From Cornus controversa (lineage: Eukaryota > Streptophyta > Magnoliopsida > Cornales > Cornaceae), in the NCBI GenBank assembly GCA_026545225.1, contig CM048852.1:60833146-60897145 (forward strand): 64,000 nt of DNA, in the 5' to 3' direction. How positions within the stretch are numbered: the first letter of the stretch is position 1; every line of letters begins with the position of its first letter. Made by a program: the position numbers and the translations under genes. The notes under the pieces are model-generated. The model saw only the letters and a program-made list of their open reading frames with translations. It was not told the origin of the DNA and searched no databases. This document shows, in pieces, positions 1-13,270 of this stretch.

Positions 1-3000
1 ATTAATGACAACTTAAAGACTGCAATTTGGGGTTACATCAAGTTGGCACTGTGCTTGTCGTGCTAAACATGCCATTGTTCCTGTTGACATTAAAAAGAAA
101 AATACTTGTTTGCATAAATGATCTTTTCATTGGAAAAAGAGGTGGTGACCAACATGCTTTGGTGCATTGTATTTGCACCTTTATGGTAAGAGGCAATCTA
201 TCATGAGTGATCTCTCACTGAGGTTGTGCCCTTATAGCCATTAAATCGAGAGGTTGACCTCCAATCTATCATGAAGGTGCTCTCACTGAGTTTATACCCT
301 CAGAGTAATTGGATCGAGATGTTATGAGGTCAACCTCTCTATTTAATGGCAATGGGGCGTAAGCTTAGTAAGAGCACGATTTATAGCTTTTTCCTTATGT
401 TAAGTATCGGAGAAAAATAAAAAGTAACCAAACATTATATAATTTAGCCTTGGTATAAAAGTCAACATTTTGACAAACTCCTAAATATGCAGTCCTATGT
501 TGGTGAGTTGTGAGTCATTATCTTTCCACATAGCTTTGGTTTCCATTCTTTATATATGTCTTTCTCAGTTCCGTAGTATCAATTACATGCTATATTCCAA
601 GAAGCACAGGTTGATTAATATGTACGGTTTGTTTAAATTTCAATGTAAAAGCTGGCATAACTTCTATCACATTCAAGAGTCTGCTTAAAGACACAAACAA
701 CATAGAAGAAGCCTGAGAAGTATTTTGCCCACTAATTTTACCGTAGTTTAGTAAACAACAGATGTCAGATATTTTAACTTATCAGCCATTTTCTCCTATA
801 CTTTAATACTGGAAATTTCATTTTTTCTTCCCATGTGTCGTTTAAGGATTAGTACAAATGTGCAAGGTGAAAATGTCATATTATTTTTAGTTGGTCTTCT
901 ATAATCTATTGGACATTCCTCCTAGGATGAGGGAAGAAACAAGCATATATCTAAACACTAGAGCATTCTCATTTTTTTTTAACAATTACTTTCCAGTTTT
1001 CAATGTCAACGAGAGCTTAATCTGATCCTACTTACACTTTGTGTCAATTTTTGTCACTTTCGGATGTGTTTGATTTATGGATGTGGGGGCACTTACAGGT
1101 TTAAAGGAGTATATCAATGAATATGGTTCATGATGGGCTCCTGATTTCTTGATAAAATTAACTGGCAATTTCTGTGGGTCTTTTTTCATAAGGAAGCAAT
1201 TAATTTACAAAACCTTGCTGATGGGGAAAAGTATGTTAAATACCAATGCATTCGTGTTCCATCTTGTGTCAGACACAAATACTTCTCGGTCAAGTCGGGG
1301 CATGTGTGCGGCATATCTTGGACGTGTCAACAATTTAAAACTTTTGACGTGTCTTAACATGTGACTAATGAACCTTAGATAAGAAATATGCACATTTACA
1401 TACACGTATACAGATATATATCATGTCAGTATAATATCTCTCTATATGCGGCAGAGGTAATTATTGTTATATTATTTATAAGTTATATACTTCATGTTAC
1501 AGTCATTAAATAATTATTTGTATTATATAGCATATTTTTGTATAAAAGAGTGTAACTTTTATTGTCCTCTCCTCGTGTCCATATCCTACATATTTAAGAT
1601 TTGCCAAGACCGTGTGTGTATCCATGTTTCTTGGCTGTCAGTTGTTAGAAACTGATTTTAGTATATTTAGTATGGAAAACACAGGAAAGATGTCTTGCTT
1701 GTTAATTGTTTAAATAGTTGGATCAGACTAGGAAACTTTATATGAATTTAGTAAGAATTTATGAAAATGAATAAGAAGTTGAAGAGTCACATTAAATATC
1801 TTAAAAAGGTAAGAGAATTTTGAGAAGTGATTTCTACATGTGCTTTGTGAGAGAATTGTAGCGTAGAAGGAGTTCAAAAAAGTAAACCTAAATCTCTCTG
1901 ATTTATCAAAATTAATAGGTGGACCACCTATTTAATGCCCAATGAATAATCACTTGAGTTTAAAGCATGACTGTTGCTGATATATATACATTTGTATTTC
2001 AACCGGACACTTTTTCAAGTATCACAATTCTTATAGAACTTGTATTCTTTGAGTAAATGAATAAATTTTTGTGCTTCGAGTGTCCGATTTGATGCTCTTT
2101 ATGATATGACTCATAATCATGTTAACCATGAATTACAGCATTTCAAACTTTAAGAATGGAGTAACAATATTGTTTGCATAAAGTTTAAGATATGAAGGAA
2201 GAGCCATCAATTTAAGACATTAGTTCCTACCTCCTCAGTTTCTAGTTTATCTTTTACAATGCTTTCTCAATCTCATTGTCAGTGAGAGCTTAAACTTCAT
2301 CATCATGATCAATGTTGCAGTTCTGGTAAACCTTGAACACACAATTTGCGACTTGAAAGTGTTGGCCGATTTGCAATAGAGGGCCTATGGGTTTGACTCT
2401 GATATGTATAAGCATATTCATATCTGATATAAAATAAAATTAACGTGGCTTCCTTCTGTTGGTTGCCCCAGATATGAATCAATTGTGTTAAATTTGCCAA
2501 TGAAATAAGGATGGTATCCTGTGGCTGCTTGACTAGGGCTTGATAGTGCACAAATTGATATTGTCTGACCTCTTTTACTGTTGAGAACAATTATAACACC
2601 CATGTAAAAAGGCTGTATTAATCTGTTGCATCCAGAACTAATGGCTAGCTATGGAATCTGTCGTTAAATATGATAATATCATATTTCATAGAAGAAAAGT
2701 ATAATAGGTAAATAGTGCCTACTTCAGGCAATTAGGCAAGGGCAAGTCACAAGGAGGTTTTATTAAAAGAATTTGGCAACTGATTGGAACCATGTGAAAT
2801 AATTTTTTCTATGATAGAGTACACCATGTTATTCCTTCTAGAGATGATGCTGAAAAATGAATGTTTGAGTTGACATTTTTTGATATCTGTAGACAAATTT
2901 GCTTCAACTGTAGGCACTGCAAGTGTACTTGTTTCTGTTTCGAGTTAGCTAACACCTGGGAAAGAAACATCTGGTTATTTCACATGACAATCTCTTGTGC

Positions 3001-3307
3001 TTGGTTCGATGTAGTTTTAAATATTGTGCCATCCATTTCATCCCAAAGGTCATTAGCTATGTGCTTGATTTACATATCTCTTGTTAAGAAATAATTTTAG
3101 CCTTCAATACGAGACTGTTGTGCTGTGCAACTTGATCTGATACTGGAGTCCTAAGTTTTTTATTCTACTTTTCTTCATCTGATTAAAATATTTTTGAAAT
3201 GATTATATGTCCTCTGTTACTTTGTTGCTGGATTGGTTTAAAGAATGAGTTTGGTCTTTAGTACATAACCTGATGCATATTTGTGTACTCTTGCTTTTGT
3301 TTTGCAG
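1..3307 (+). other. Intron 1 remainder of the CCR4 gene, no exon seen
   Basis: This AT-rich stretch precedes the first visible CCR4 exon. That exon starts with the last base of a split codon, so an upstream coding exon of about 50 codons must exist. I scanned this stretch for a matching N-terminal exon and found none. Exon 1 therefore probably lies left of the window and the first intron is longer than 3.3 kb. Only scattered short open frames without family resemblance occur here. The one clear structure is the repeat at 194-350. Confidence 0.6.
194..350. repeat. Imperfect 68 bp tandem repeat overlapping an inverted repeat
   Basis: Two diverged copies, each opening with CAATCTATCATGA, start at 194 and 262. 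Within them the 25-base segment 237-261 is nearly the reverse complement of 326-350, so the RNA could fold back. No target duplication or transposon family was recognised. Confidence 0.7.
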
Positions 3308-6300
3308 GTACCGTGTACAAAGTGATCGGAAAGTTGCTATCTGTAGTGTACATCCATCTGAGCAAGCCACATTGCAGTGCCTAGGATGTGTTAAAGCCAA
3401 AATAACTGTTGCTAAAAGTTATCACTGTTCTCCTAAATGTTTTTCGGATGCATGGCAGCATCATCGCGTTCTGCATGAACGTGCCACTAGTGCTGTAAGT
3501 GAAAATGGAGCTGAGGACGAAGAATTATATGGGCGCTTCAATAGCACAGGATCTGGGGTGGTGAACACAAGCTTATCTGGTTCACAGTCAAACCCTAACT
3601 TGGCAAATGGTGCAGCACCTTTATATCCTGCGACAGTTACACAAAGGAGTGGTGGTGAAACTTGGTTCGAAGTTGGAAACTCTAAAAGATATACACCAAC
3701 TGCCGATGATGTTGGCCATGTCCTTAAATTTGAGTGTGTTGTGGTAGATTCCGAAACAAAACTACCTGTAGGACATGCCAATACGATATTAACGTCCCGT
3801 GTCATTCCGGCTCCATCTCCTAGTCCGCGTCGCTTGATATCAGTTAGTGGAATTGATGTTATGGGGCATATGGATTCAGATGGCCGTATTTCCTCTGCAG
3901 GAACTTTTACCGTGCTTTCATACAACATTTTAGCTGATGTGTACGCCACCGGTGAATTATACAGTTATTGTCCTTCTTGGGCTCTTTCTTGGCCTTACCG
4001 CAGGCAGAATTTGTTACGAGAAATAGTTGGCTATCGTGCAGACATAGTTTGTCTTCAAGAGGTACATAAGCACAATCAAGAGCTTTTGTTTGATAAATTT
4101 TGAAAATGATTTTATAATCCGTATTTTACCTAAGTTTTGGAAATTGACTTTGGTAAATGTCTATCTTCTGTAACTTTGGAAGATGAAATTCTTGGTGGAA
4201 AGCTGGAAGCTGAGGAAATTGAACTTTTTACTGTTTGCTTATATTTAGTGTAGGTACACATGGTCTAGGCTGAATATTGTGTAAAACTTTGGCCACCCTA
4301 GATACAAACTGATTCCTTGAAATTTAAAGATGTAAAGTAAATTTTGGCTAGATAGCGATGCTTCATGATTGAAGCAACTATTATATTTTGAAATCCTCAT
4401 TCCAACAACTTTCTTGCTGGATTAACTTATGGTCTGGATGTTGAGAGCTTGTTTTTCCTGAAAATGAAAGCAATGAAAATGTTTGTGAATTAGTACTGTC
4501 TTCAGGGTGTTCAGTAGTCGAGCAACGCTCCTTTGAAAAACTAGAAACATTATTGAAAATGTCTCCAAAACGTGTTCATATGTTGGTATCAATTTTCTCT
4601 TTTTTGATTAGTAAGATTATTGTATAATGTATAGAACTATAAAAAATACGTATAGATATAGAGAGTGACATCCTCCCCAATGTACAAGAACTCTCAATTA
4701 TATTAAAACCAGACTGAACGAAAAATCCAATACCTAAAGGAAACAAAAAACTCCCAAACCTACTGAGCAGAGGGGTAAAAAGCAAAATCCAATTGCTGGG
4801 CAATACTAGCAGCAAACACAGATCCAAAGCAAAAGTAAGAGTGTCAACCAAAAGAGAGAGAGTTAAGCAGACGAAGGATAGACACCTGAACTACAATCTG
4901 ACACAAAAATTGACTTTTGACATGTTCCACTTTCTTTAAAGCTTTCTATCTGCTTGAGAGTAAGGAATATTGGGAAGAGACATCAATCGAAGTCTAACAG
5001 AGTCCAAGATATCTTTCTGAATGGAGACTTCACCCTTATATTCATTTATCTGAAATCTACTGTTCCTCTTTCTGTAAGAAACTGTTGCAGCAAGCAACTG
5101 CTTATTTGGCTGAACCACCAACTGTTTACCTTTTAAGTTAGAAGCTGACCATTGTAAAATATCAGCAATGGAGCACGAAGGCCTTTGGACTGGACATTTA
5201 GCTGTAAGATAGAACCAAATCCAAGCAGAAAACTGGAAATCAAAGTAGAAATGCTGAATAGACTCTGGACTGGTCTGCAGGAGACAGAAGATGCTGATTT
5301 AGTAGTACTTTTTTTAATTATGACCTGTTGGCTGACAATTCGATCTCTGCTGTCCTACTTTCTGTGTTCATTTTAATGTTATTCTGTAATCATACTTTTA
5401 GATGTACTCACAGCCCTCAAATCTAGGTTCAACCAAAGCATTACTGACATCATCTGATTTCGCTACCTTAGTGATTTCGGGAGATGGTTGGTGTAGCACC
5501 AATTGGAGATAAAGTGAGGGAAAATCGGTTAAGATGGTTTGGACATGTGCAAAGAAGACCTTTAACTGCTCTGGTCAGGAAAAGTGACATAGTCCAAATT
5601 GAGGGCAATGCTAGGGGAAGAGGAAGACCAAAGCTAACATGGGTAGAGGTAGTAAGGAAAGATATGATAGCATGTGGATTAACTGAGGAGATGACCTTAA
5701 ATAGAGCGGAATGGAAACATCGGATTCATGTAGCCGACCCCAAGTAATTGGGAAAAGGCTTAGATGTTGTTGTTGACCGTATGTATTTATGTTGGCTATT
5801 ACTTTTACAATGGGTCCAACCTTATTGTTGACCTTGGATCTGGAGAATAAAATTTCTGCCTTGGAAAGTTAACTCTGACTGTTTTGTAAGGTTGAACATC
5901 CTTTTAGACATTGACTAATGATGGTTATAGCTTTTTCTTTGCAGGTTCAAAGTGATCACTTTGAGGAATTTTTTGCCCCTGAGTTGGACAAGCATGGATA
6001 TCAAGCTCTATTTAAAAGAAAAACAGCAGAGGTTGGTCAATGAACTCATGCACTACAGTTGTAGCCTCTTATAAATTGTTTACGTTTATTAGTCCAAGTT
6101 ACTGTTGCTGTGTGTAGGTTTTCAGTGGAAGTATTCGTACAATTGATGGTTGTGCAACATTTTTTCGCAGAGACAGATTTTCGCATGTCAAAAAATATGA
6201 GGTTTGAGAGTGTTTTTGCTATAAATTTTTGTTTTCTATAAATTTTTCAACATTTTGATCCAATATATGCTTGCGTCCAGGTTGAGTTTAATAAAGCTGC

Positions 6301-8732
6301 ACAGTCTCTGACTGATGCTTTGGTTCCTAGTGCTCAGAAAAAAACTGCTCTCGGTCGATTAGTTAAGGTGGTTTAGTTGCATCTATGTTTTCTTTTTATT
6401 TATTTATTTATTTTTTCGGACTAAACCCCCCTATGGTGATTTGTTGCATATTCGCTTTCAGTGCTTATGAAAGTTCATTCATTTATTTTTGTAGGATAAC
6501 GTTGCACTGATAGTGGTTCTAGAAGCAAAATTTAGTAACCAGGGGATCGATAATCCTGGGAAACGCCAGCTTGTTTGCGTTGTAAGAAATCAATTACATT
6601 TTTGCTTTCGTTGTTCACATTCCACTACCGCTCCAACTACTATTTCTATTTGGTCATGTGTCTACTGCCTCCTGTACTGCAGTTGTATTATTTGAGTTGG
6701 TCTATTTTTTTCGTCATGTCACCAACTTGTGAGTGAAGCTGCTTTTCTTAAGAACCAGTAGCTTGACTATGGACTATGGATGGCCATCTTAGGCCAGACT
6801 ATTGCATTAAAGATGCATGATGGCTCGTACTGGTGCAGGATAACATTGTGCCTAAGTTTCACATATCCGGCCTAATCGGAAAAGAAAATAAAATAGTTAA
6901 TCAATTAATATATAAAGTAGCATCATTTGTGCATTCTTCATTAATGAAAATACTTATGTGGGAATTTTATTAAGTATTGCATAATTATACTGGTGGGATT
7001 GAGTTTTGAAGCTGGAACCAGCGCAACTTTGGAGGGTAGAAATGCAGGCCAGGTCCTGTGGACCAATAGTATCATTTATGATCAAGCTTGTCTTATTGTT
7101 GGGCATTGGGTCATTTGGTTTTGTCCACCACTGCGATGGAGTCTCACTCTTATTCTCACAATGATCTGATTGTTCTCTTTTTAATTTTAATTTAAGAGAA
7201 GAGAGTAAACACCTGGCCAGTATTAATCAATGATTTGGTAGACTAACCACGTTAGCATGTTAGTAACCTTGTCCGTTGCACAAGGACCAGACCTTGCAGA
7301 TGGCCAGTTTAGGTAGATTGAACAAATTGTAACTACAGAAATCAAGTTTTTGGAGCTACAGCCACCTCTTACGTCTTACTTTTCATAGCTTCACTTTTTC
7401 TTGCACGTGAAAAAACACCTTGCATCAGTGGCCAGATCATTGCATTCATTTTTTTCCTGGTTCATTCCTTACAAAGCAATACCTCCTAAATAAAGCCAAG
7501 GCTTTTGTTTTAACAAGGTGGTTGTTGGGTTATAGTTCTTATTGTCCGTTTCTTTCATCATTATGCCTTTTCCTTTCGTTGGTATTCTTCGGAGCATCAA
7601 ATGACCATCTTTTCTGATGGTTGTGAAATACAGGCAAATACACATGTAAATGTCCAAGATCTAAAGGATGTCAAGCTCTGGCAGGTTTTCATCCAAGACC
7701 CATTTTGTTGTCTTATTTTGTTGCCCATTATTTGCCTCATTTATTGAAAATATTCCATGGTTCATGTCTCTCTTAAAAGGTTCACACACTCTTAAAAGGA
7801 TTAGAAAAGATAGCTGCCAGTGCAGACATTCCCATGTTGGTTTGTGGGGATTTTAATGCTGTCCCTGGAAGGTCTGTCTTCTGTTCTTATACAATTATAT
7901 GGTTACTGTAAATTAGTTTGTGGCTTATTGATTATATAAAGGTATTGTTGATCTTTATTGCAGTTCTCCTCATGCGCTTCTTGCAATGGGGAAAATTGAT
8001 CCAATGCACCCGGATTTAGCCATAGACCCTATTGGAATCTTGCGCCCTGCCAGCAAACTAACGCATCAGCTGCCATTGGTAACATTTCTTCTGACGATGC
8101 ACTCCTTTAAGAGCTTGCTTTATGTATTTGTTTACCCATTCTAGTAAATTTTTGTCCATGGAGAAGGAATTAGTGTGAATAATTGTATTAGCATTTAATT
8201 ATGTACTAATTGTGGCATTTTTTTTAACAGGTGAGTGCTTACTCATCCTTTGCAAGAATGGGGGTTGGTCTTGGTTTTGAGCAACAGAGAAGAAGAATGG
8301 ACCCTACTACAAATGAACCCTTATTTACAAATTGCACCAGAGATTTTATTGGTACTCTTGATTACATATTTTACTCAGGTACACCTCTTGTGACATTTTG
8401 TTTTATCTGTTCCACTTTCTCGTATATATATATTTTTACTTGTTGCAGTTTGTTATATTCTATCTTTGTCCTCGTCTTTCCTACCCAAGTTTTCACAAAA
8501 TCATAAGTTCTAGTGGAATTTTAGTGCTAGATTAGATCTGCCTCACTGGGAAATATGATTTTTTGATTTTTTGTGTGTGATTTCAGCGGACTCATTAACT
8601 GTTGAATCATTATTGGAGCTCTTGGATGAGGATAGCTTGAGGAAAGACACAGCACTTCCTTCTCCAGAGTGGTCGTCTGATCATATAGCACTCTTAGCTG
8701 AATTTCGCTGCAAGCCTAGAATTAGACGCTAA
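3308..8732 (+). CDS. CCR4: CCR4-type poly(A) deadenylase (carbon catabolite repressor protein 4 homolog 1/2), 5' partial
   Basis: Catalytic exonuclease subunit of the CCR4-NOT complex, which shortens mRNA poly(A) tails in the cytoplasm. Ten exons are visible: 3308-4061, 5945-6031, 6118-6201, 6281-6367, 6495-6581, 7634-7684, 7780-7871, 7964-8078, 8231-8378 and 8587-8732 (TAA). Splice sites are GT-AG and the phases agree throughout. They encode about 549 residues; the Arabidopsis protein is about 600, which fits one missing first exon. The N-terminal part has a MYND-like Cys/His cluster (CSVHPSEQ, CLGC, HCSPKCF, HHRVLH), which in the plant family takes the place of the yeast LRR and binds CAF1. 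The endonuclease/exonuclease/phosphatase fold follows: SYNILAD, the catalytic LQE, CGDFNAVPG and SDHIALLAEF. No stop or frameshift interrupts it. The ATG at 3273 lies in the intron and is not a start. Confidence 0.95.
5484..5775 (+). mobile_element. LINE 3' end fragment inside a CCR4 intron
   Basis: An open frame at 5484-5747 encodes the last ~87 residues typical of plant L1-type reverse transcriptase ORFs: LRWFGHVQRRP, GRGRPKLTW, LNRAEWKHRIHVADP. The stop is followed by AATTGGGAAAAGGCTTAGATG and a short TTG run, the usual 3' end of these elements. It is a 5'-truncated insertion in sense orientation in the intron 4062-5944. The 5' junction was not located. The stretch 4570-5400 just before it was not recognised. 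Confidence 0.85.
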
Positions 8733-9506
8733 CGCTACTGGGTAGGTGACTACTTTGCTTTTATTTACATTAAGGATTTTATTATTAGTGAATGCTGGCT
8801 TTTATTATTATTATTATTGTTATTATTATTATATTTAATTCCTGTTGCGTTTGGTTTTTGGGTTATACTGTTATAGTTGGTTGATCCGCGGATGAATTCA
8901 TCTGTAGTGATAACGAACATATCTTATTAGTTTAAGTCCTGGCTGTTAAAGCCGAACAAGAAGCAGACATTGTAATAGTAAACTATTAAGAGCTAAAAGA
9001 GACATTAACAAAATTAAGGAAAATTACATCCAAGAAAAGCAAAATAATGTAAATGTTTGAGCTATTTCAATAAATTTAGTATAGTTACTGATACGTGCTT
9101 CTTATTTGTTTACTTATATTTTGGAAGTAGTTCTTGTTTGTTTGTTTTTTGAGGTTTAGTTGTGACTCTCTCTCTCTCTCTCTCTCTCTTTGTGTCATTC
9201 CTTTTATCCCTTCATTATAAATTCTAATCTTGGAGCTCTGTGTACAAGTGTGTGATGATTCACGTTACAATTTCAATTCTAGTCCTCTTCAAGAAGTGGG
9301 GGCAATCTAGTTGGTGCAGATTTGGAGATCACCATAAATGGAGATCTCATATAGTCTTTAGAGTATCGAATGCTTTTATACGAGTTCAGTGTTCTCTTTC
9401 CATCTTCCTTTCAAGGAAAAAAAGGTTTCCAAGTAAGGAAGTTTGTAATTGTGTTTGGAGGTTGTAATTTTGTCTGTCACTTACAGACAAGAGCTTGTGG
9501 AGTATT
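8733..9506. other. CCR4 3' flank
   Basis: Holds the probable CCR4 3' UTR, an interrupted ATT/GTT trinucleotide tract at about 8801-8831 and a (CT)n tract at about 9168-9189. I see no gene here. No polyadenylation signal could be assigned with confidence. Confidence 0.5.
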
Positions 9507-11990
9507 ACTCAATTCAACTCATTAAGGCTTGTCCCAACTGTTTGGAGCTAGCTATATGAATCTTCCATTTTCTTTATCGAGGGCGTAACTTTAGTTAAAC
9601 CATATGTTACCATATCTTTCTTTACTGTTTTAACTCATGTTAATTTTGGTCTTTACCTTCTTCTGGCAGCTCTTGACGTGATCACATCACTCCTTATTCG
9701 TGCAATTATTGGTTATTGTTGCACATAACCGAACAATTTGTCATCTTTTTTTTTTAGGGTGTCTCCACCCTCTTCTTTGTCAATTTTATCTCCACTAAGT
9801 ACTACTTTAATCATTTGTATTTTCAATGTAATTATTACGAATTCTCTCTTTATTTTTGATTCTCTTATCATACATTCATCTCAGTGTCTGCATTTGGGTG
9901 ACGTTCGATATATGAACTTGTTTCTTAGTCAGTTGACATGTTTTTCTATAAGGTATGGTTGATGTAGTAATGGTTCTATTATAATAAAATTTCTCTTTTA
10001 ATTTATATGTTAATCTACAATAGTCTTTGTTAAAGGCGCATTCCTGATTATTCTAGAGTTGTTCTGCAAACCTATAATTCAACACTCCTTGGTTTCATTA
10101 ATAAAAATAATATCATTACAATTAACATATTGTTTTGAATTTCATCCTGAATATGTTTTGACAATTCATCAATAATCAAGGCCAAAAAGAAAAAAGAAGA
10201 TGAAGAAGAAAGGAAAAGGGTTTCAATGTTGTCCTTCATATAAGACTACAAAATTCACTTGTTTCTCTAGTACTCACACATGTTCTTTTATCATGTCAAC
10301 ATGTATTTATGACTTAATTCTTTTAAGCCTATGATAGTATGTCTTAGTGACCTTTTGATAGGTTCTCTTGGGATCTATAAAAATGTTATAAAAATCTTCA
10401 TACTTCTCTCTATATCTTTTTATTAGTCTCCTCAGCAAATAAATAGTTTCCATGGACGCAAATCCAAATTGATTTGCTGATGTAGTTTTAAGGCTTAGTG
10501 GTTCTTCAGGTACTTTTTCTCGACTGGCTATGGTACAACTTATTAATTTAATATTACAAAAATTTGTATAATTTTTAAGTATTCTTCCACTTAAAATGTT
10601 AAATATTTTTTTGTCACACATTAAGTAGTTCTTTTAATTAGCATGACATTCTTAAACAATTTTGTTAATTAAGACACACCACCACACCCTAAACACATCC
10701 AGTCCTAGATATTAATTCCATTTGATCCTAAAATACTTCATGCTTTCATTTCTTCAGTGCATTTATTACATAATGAAATAGATCCTACAAAGATTTTTAA
10801 TTTTTGTATTTTTATCCTTGGAAGTCTTCACATTCTTCTGAAAACTTTCAAATATAAATTCATTTAACAACTTTGAAGGTAACTTCCACGTTTATCTAAT
10901 TTCATCATCTTTCATTAAAATCCTTAGATCGTCATTCTTGATTCGCTTACTATGATCTAAAAACATCTGGTTTTCCTTTACTCCCTTAACTTAGTTTGTG
11001 TACATTCTTCTTCCCATCCTTAATAGTTAAATTAGAATAAATATCATCGTATGAATTATACTTAGCATCTTTTCTTATTAACTTTCTTCTTGCATTTTTT
11101 TTTTTCATTTTTTCTTTCATGACTTCATTGATTTTTAGTTTTTTTTCTTCAAAATTTTGCAATACTCTCGTCTTGTTTTTATTACTTGAACATTCTCACT
11201 TCATGGCAACAGCCTTTTTCCTTCTTTTTTTAAATGCATATTGCAGTCCCATTCAACATTGCAATAGTTTTATCTTTTAAATTTCCCATGCTTCTATTTA
11301 TATAACAAGTAATAATTTAATTCTCTCCTTTTAAGTTTCGTATCTAGTTCATGGTTTAAAATTCTTTTGCCTTTCTTGATTATATATATATATGTCACAA
11401 TGTTAAGCCTGTCCAGTTTAATCTTGATTTGTATGTTAAAAGATCTACACTTCTAGTTAGGGAAAAATCAATTTGAATTCTGTTTAATCCACTTTAAGAG
11501 GTTATTAAATGTTTTTTCCTTTGATAATATGCATTAGCCATCATAAGATCAAATGCAAATGAAGTAGAGGATAGCCATCAGTTCTGTCTCCAAATTTGAA
11601 TCCACCATGCACCATCTCATACATTCCATAATCTTTACCTACGTAACAGCTAATGTCGTTTTCTGTAAATAATTTCTATTTTTTGGGTATTTCTTGAATT
11701 AATTCTTCTGTGTTCTCAAGTGTTTTGAAATGTATTTGTCTAATCTTACCTAGAGTGAATAAGCACTATCCGAATGCAAGTTTAAATATTATTGTTAACA
11801 ACTGAAACTTATTTTAAATTCTTATAAACTATTCCTACTTCATTTCCATAAACAAGATCTATTTTCAATTTTCCTAGCTTTCTCTACTTCCCATTTAGTT
11901 TTTTAGAGACATGTGATGTTAGCTCTGCGTCCAATCATATTGTTTAACAACTCTTATCCTTTTTACTGTCAATGTTTCTATATCGCAATT
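9507..11990 (-). mobile_element. Decayed L1-type LINE, minus strand
   Basis: Read on the minus strand, this is a degraded non-LTR retrotransposon. About 11650-11400 gives endonuclease motifs such as YEMVHGGFKFGDR. About 11110-10900 matches the linker before the reverse transcriptase (RKDAKYNSYDDIY). 10307-10621 holds an RT piece (NQFGF, METIYLLRRLIKRYRE, FIDPKRTYQKV). The 3' end at 9507-9560 is the reverse complement of the usual IHVADP-stop-AAGGCTTA tail. Stops and frameshifts abound. The distance from the RT piece to the tail (~0.8 kb) is shorter than in intact elements, so part of the RT is deleted. The 5' limit is approximate. Confidence 0.8.
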
Positions 11991-12030
11991 CCCTATTCTA
12001 AGCATATGATTTTTGGCTAGTTTCTTTACC

Positions 12031-13270
12031 AGTGCTTGGGTGGCAAATTGGGTGCAAACCTGCCAACCTGCCCAGTCAAAAATGGATGTCAAAAATGGAT
12101 GTGGATGACTTATTTTCTTATGTGGGTTAAAAATGGGTTGGATAAATATAAAACAATTAATTGGCAGGTTAGTTGAGTTGAATATGGGTACCCATATTCA
12201 ATCCATCTTCCACCCATAGAACAAAACATGGACTAAAGTTTCTCTTATATCCAACCTCTCTCTCTCTCTCTTCCCTTTCTCTCTCTTCGATCCCACCTCT
12301 CTTCCCCTTTCTCTCTCTTCGATTCTACCCTCTCTCTCATCGATCTGCCTCTCTCTCTTCAATTCCGTCCTCACGCTTCTATATTCCTCCATCTCTCTCT
12401 CTCTCCGTCTATGTATATATATATGTGGGTATGTTATTCATAGTACTTTTTAGATGTATATATGTGTGTGTGTATATGTATGTATGTTTTATGCACATGA
12501 GATATGTTCTTTCATTGGGAGCAATTTATACCTCTGTTTTACACCCAGTCAAAAATAAAAAAAGTTAACAAAAATACATAAATTTTATTTTATTTTTAAG
12601 TTTATAGGAAGCTTATCTTCAAGGATAAAAAAGTATGTGATTAAGATAAAAAGTATTTGAGTTGGAAGAAAATTTTATATCAAAATATTTGAGAGAAAAC
12701 ATTAAATTGAAAGTAAACCAATCTTTACGATAAACCGTAATCTTTAATTGATTTTTTTTCTTTTTTTTTGGCTAAATATATGTTTAATTAAATTGAAAAT
12801 GAAAGAAAATCCTAGTTTTACTTAAATAGAAATTCTAAAAGCTTGTTTGATTTAAAAAGGACCTTTTGAAAATTATATTATTATGTGATTAAATTAACTA
12901 TTTTTAAGTTTTAAGAGTATATAATATAGTGTAGTGTGTAAATATATTATATAAATTTGTGACGGTTGAGATTCAAAACAAAACAAAAAAATCCAGACTT
13001 TAATATAAAACGACAATTATGCAAAAGTTTATATATAATTTGATTGTACACATTACAAGTGAATATACATGATACAGACATAAATCTTTGAGGAGGTCGG
13101 TGTTGTGGTACATTAAACATCAGTATCGTTTGGCACTGCCATGTCTAGTTGGGTCAAATATGGGCTGACGGGTTGGCCCGACCCCTATTCAACCCGTTAC
13201 AAATGGGTTGGATATGAGTCACAATCCATATTTGACTTGGTCCAAACCCGCCCAGTTTGCCACTCATAGT
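12031..13270. mobile_element. Non-autonomous hAT-like DNA element (candidate)
   Basis: The two ends face each other with related sequences: GTGGCAAATTGGG near 12040 and the complement of GTGGCAAACTGGG near 13265. Subterminal copies of AAATGGGTTGGAT-like words occur on both sides. The GTGGCAAA start resembles known plant hAT ends. The interior has a CT-rich block (12250-12410) and AT-rich filler, with no transposase frame. I could not define an 8 bp target duplication, so the limits are approximate. Confidence 0.5.
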
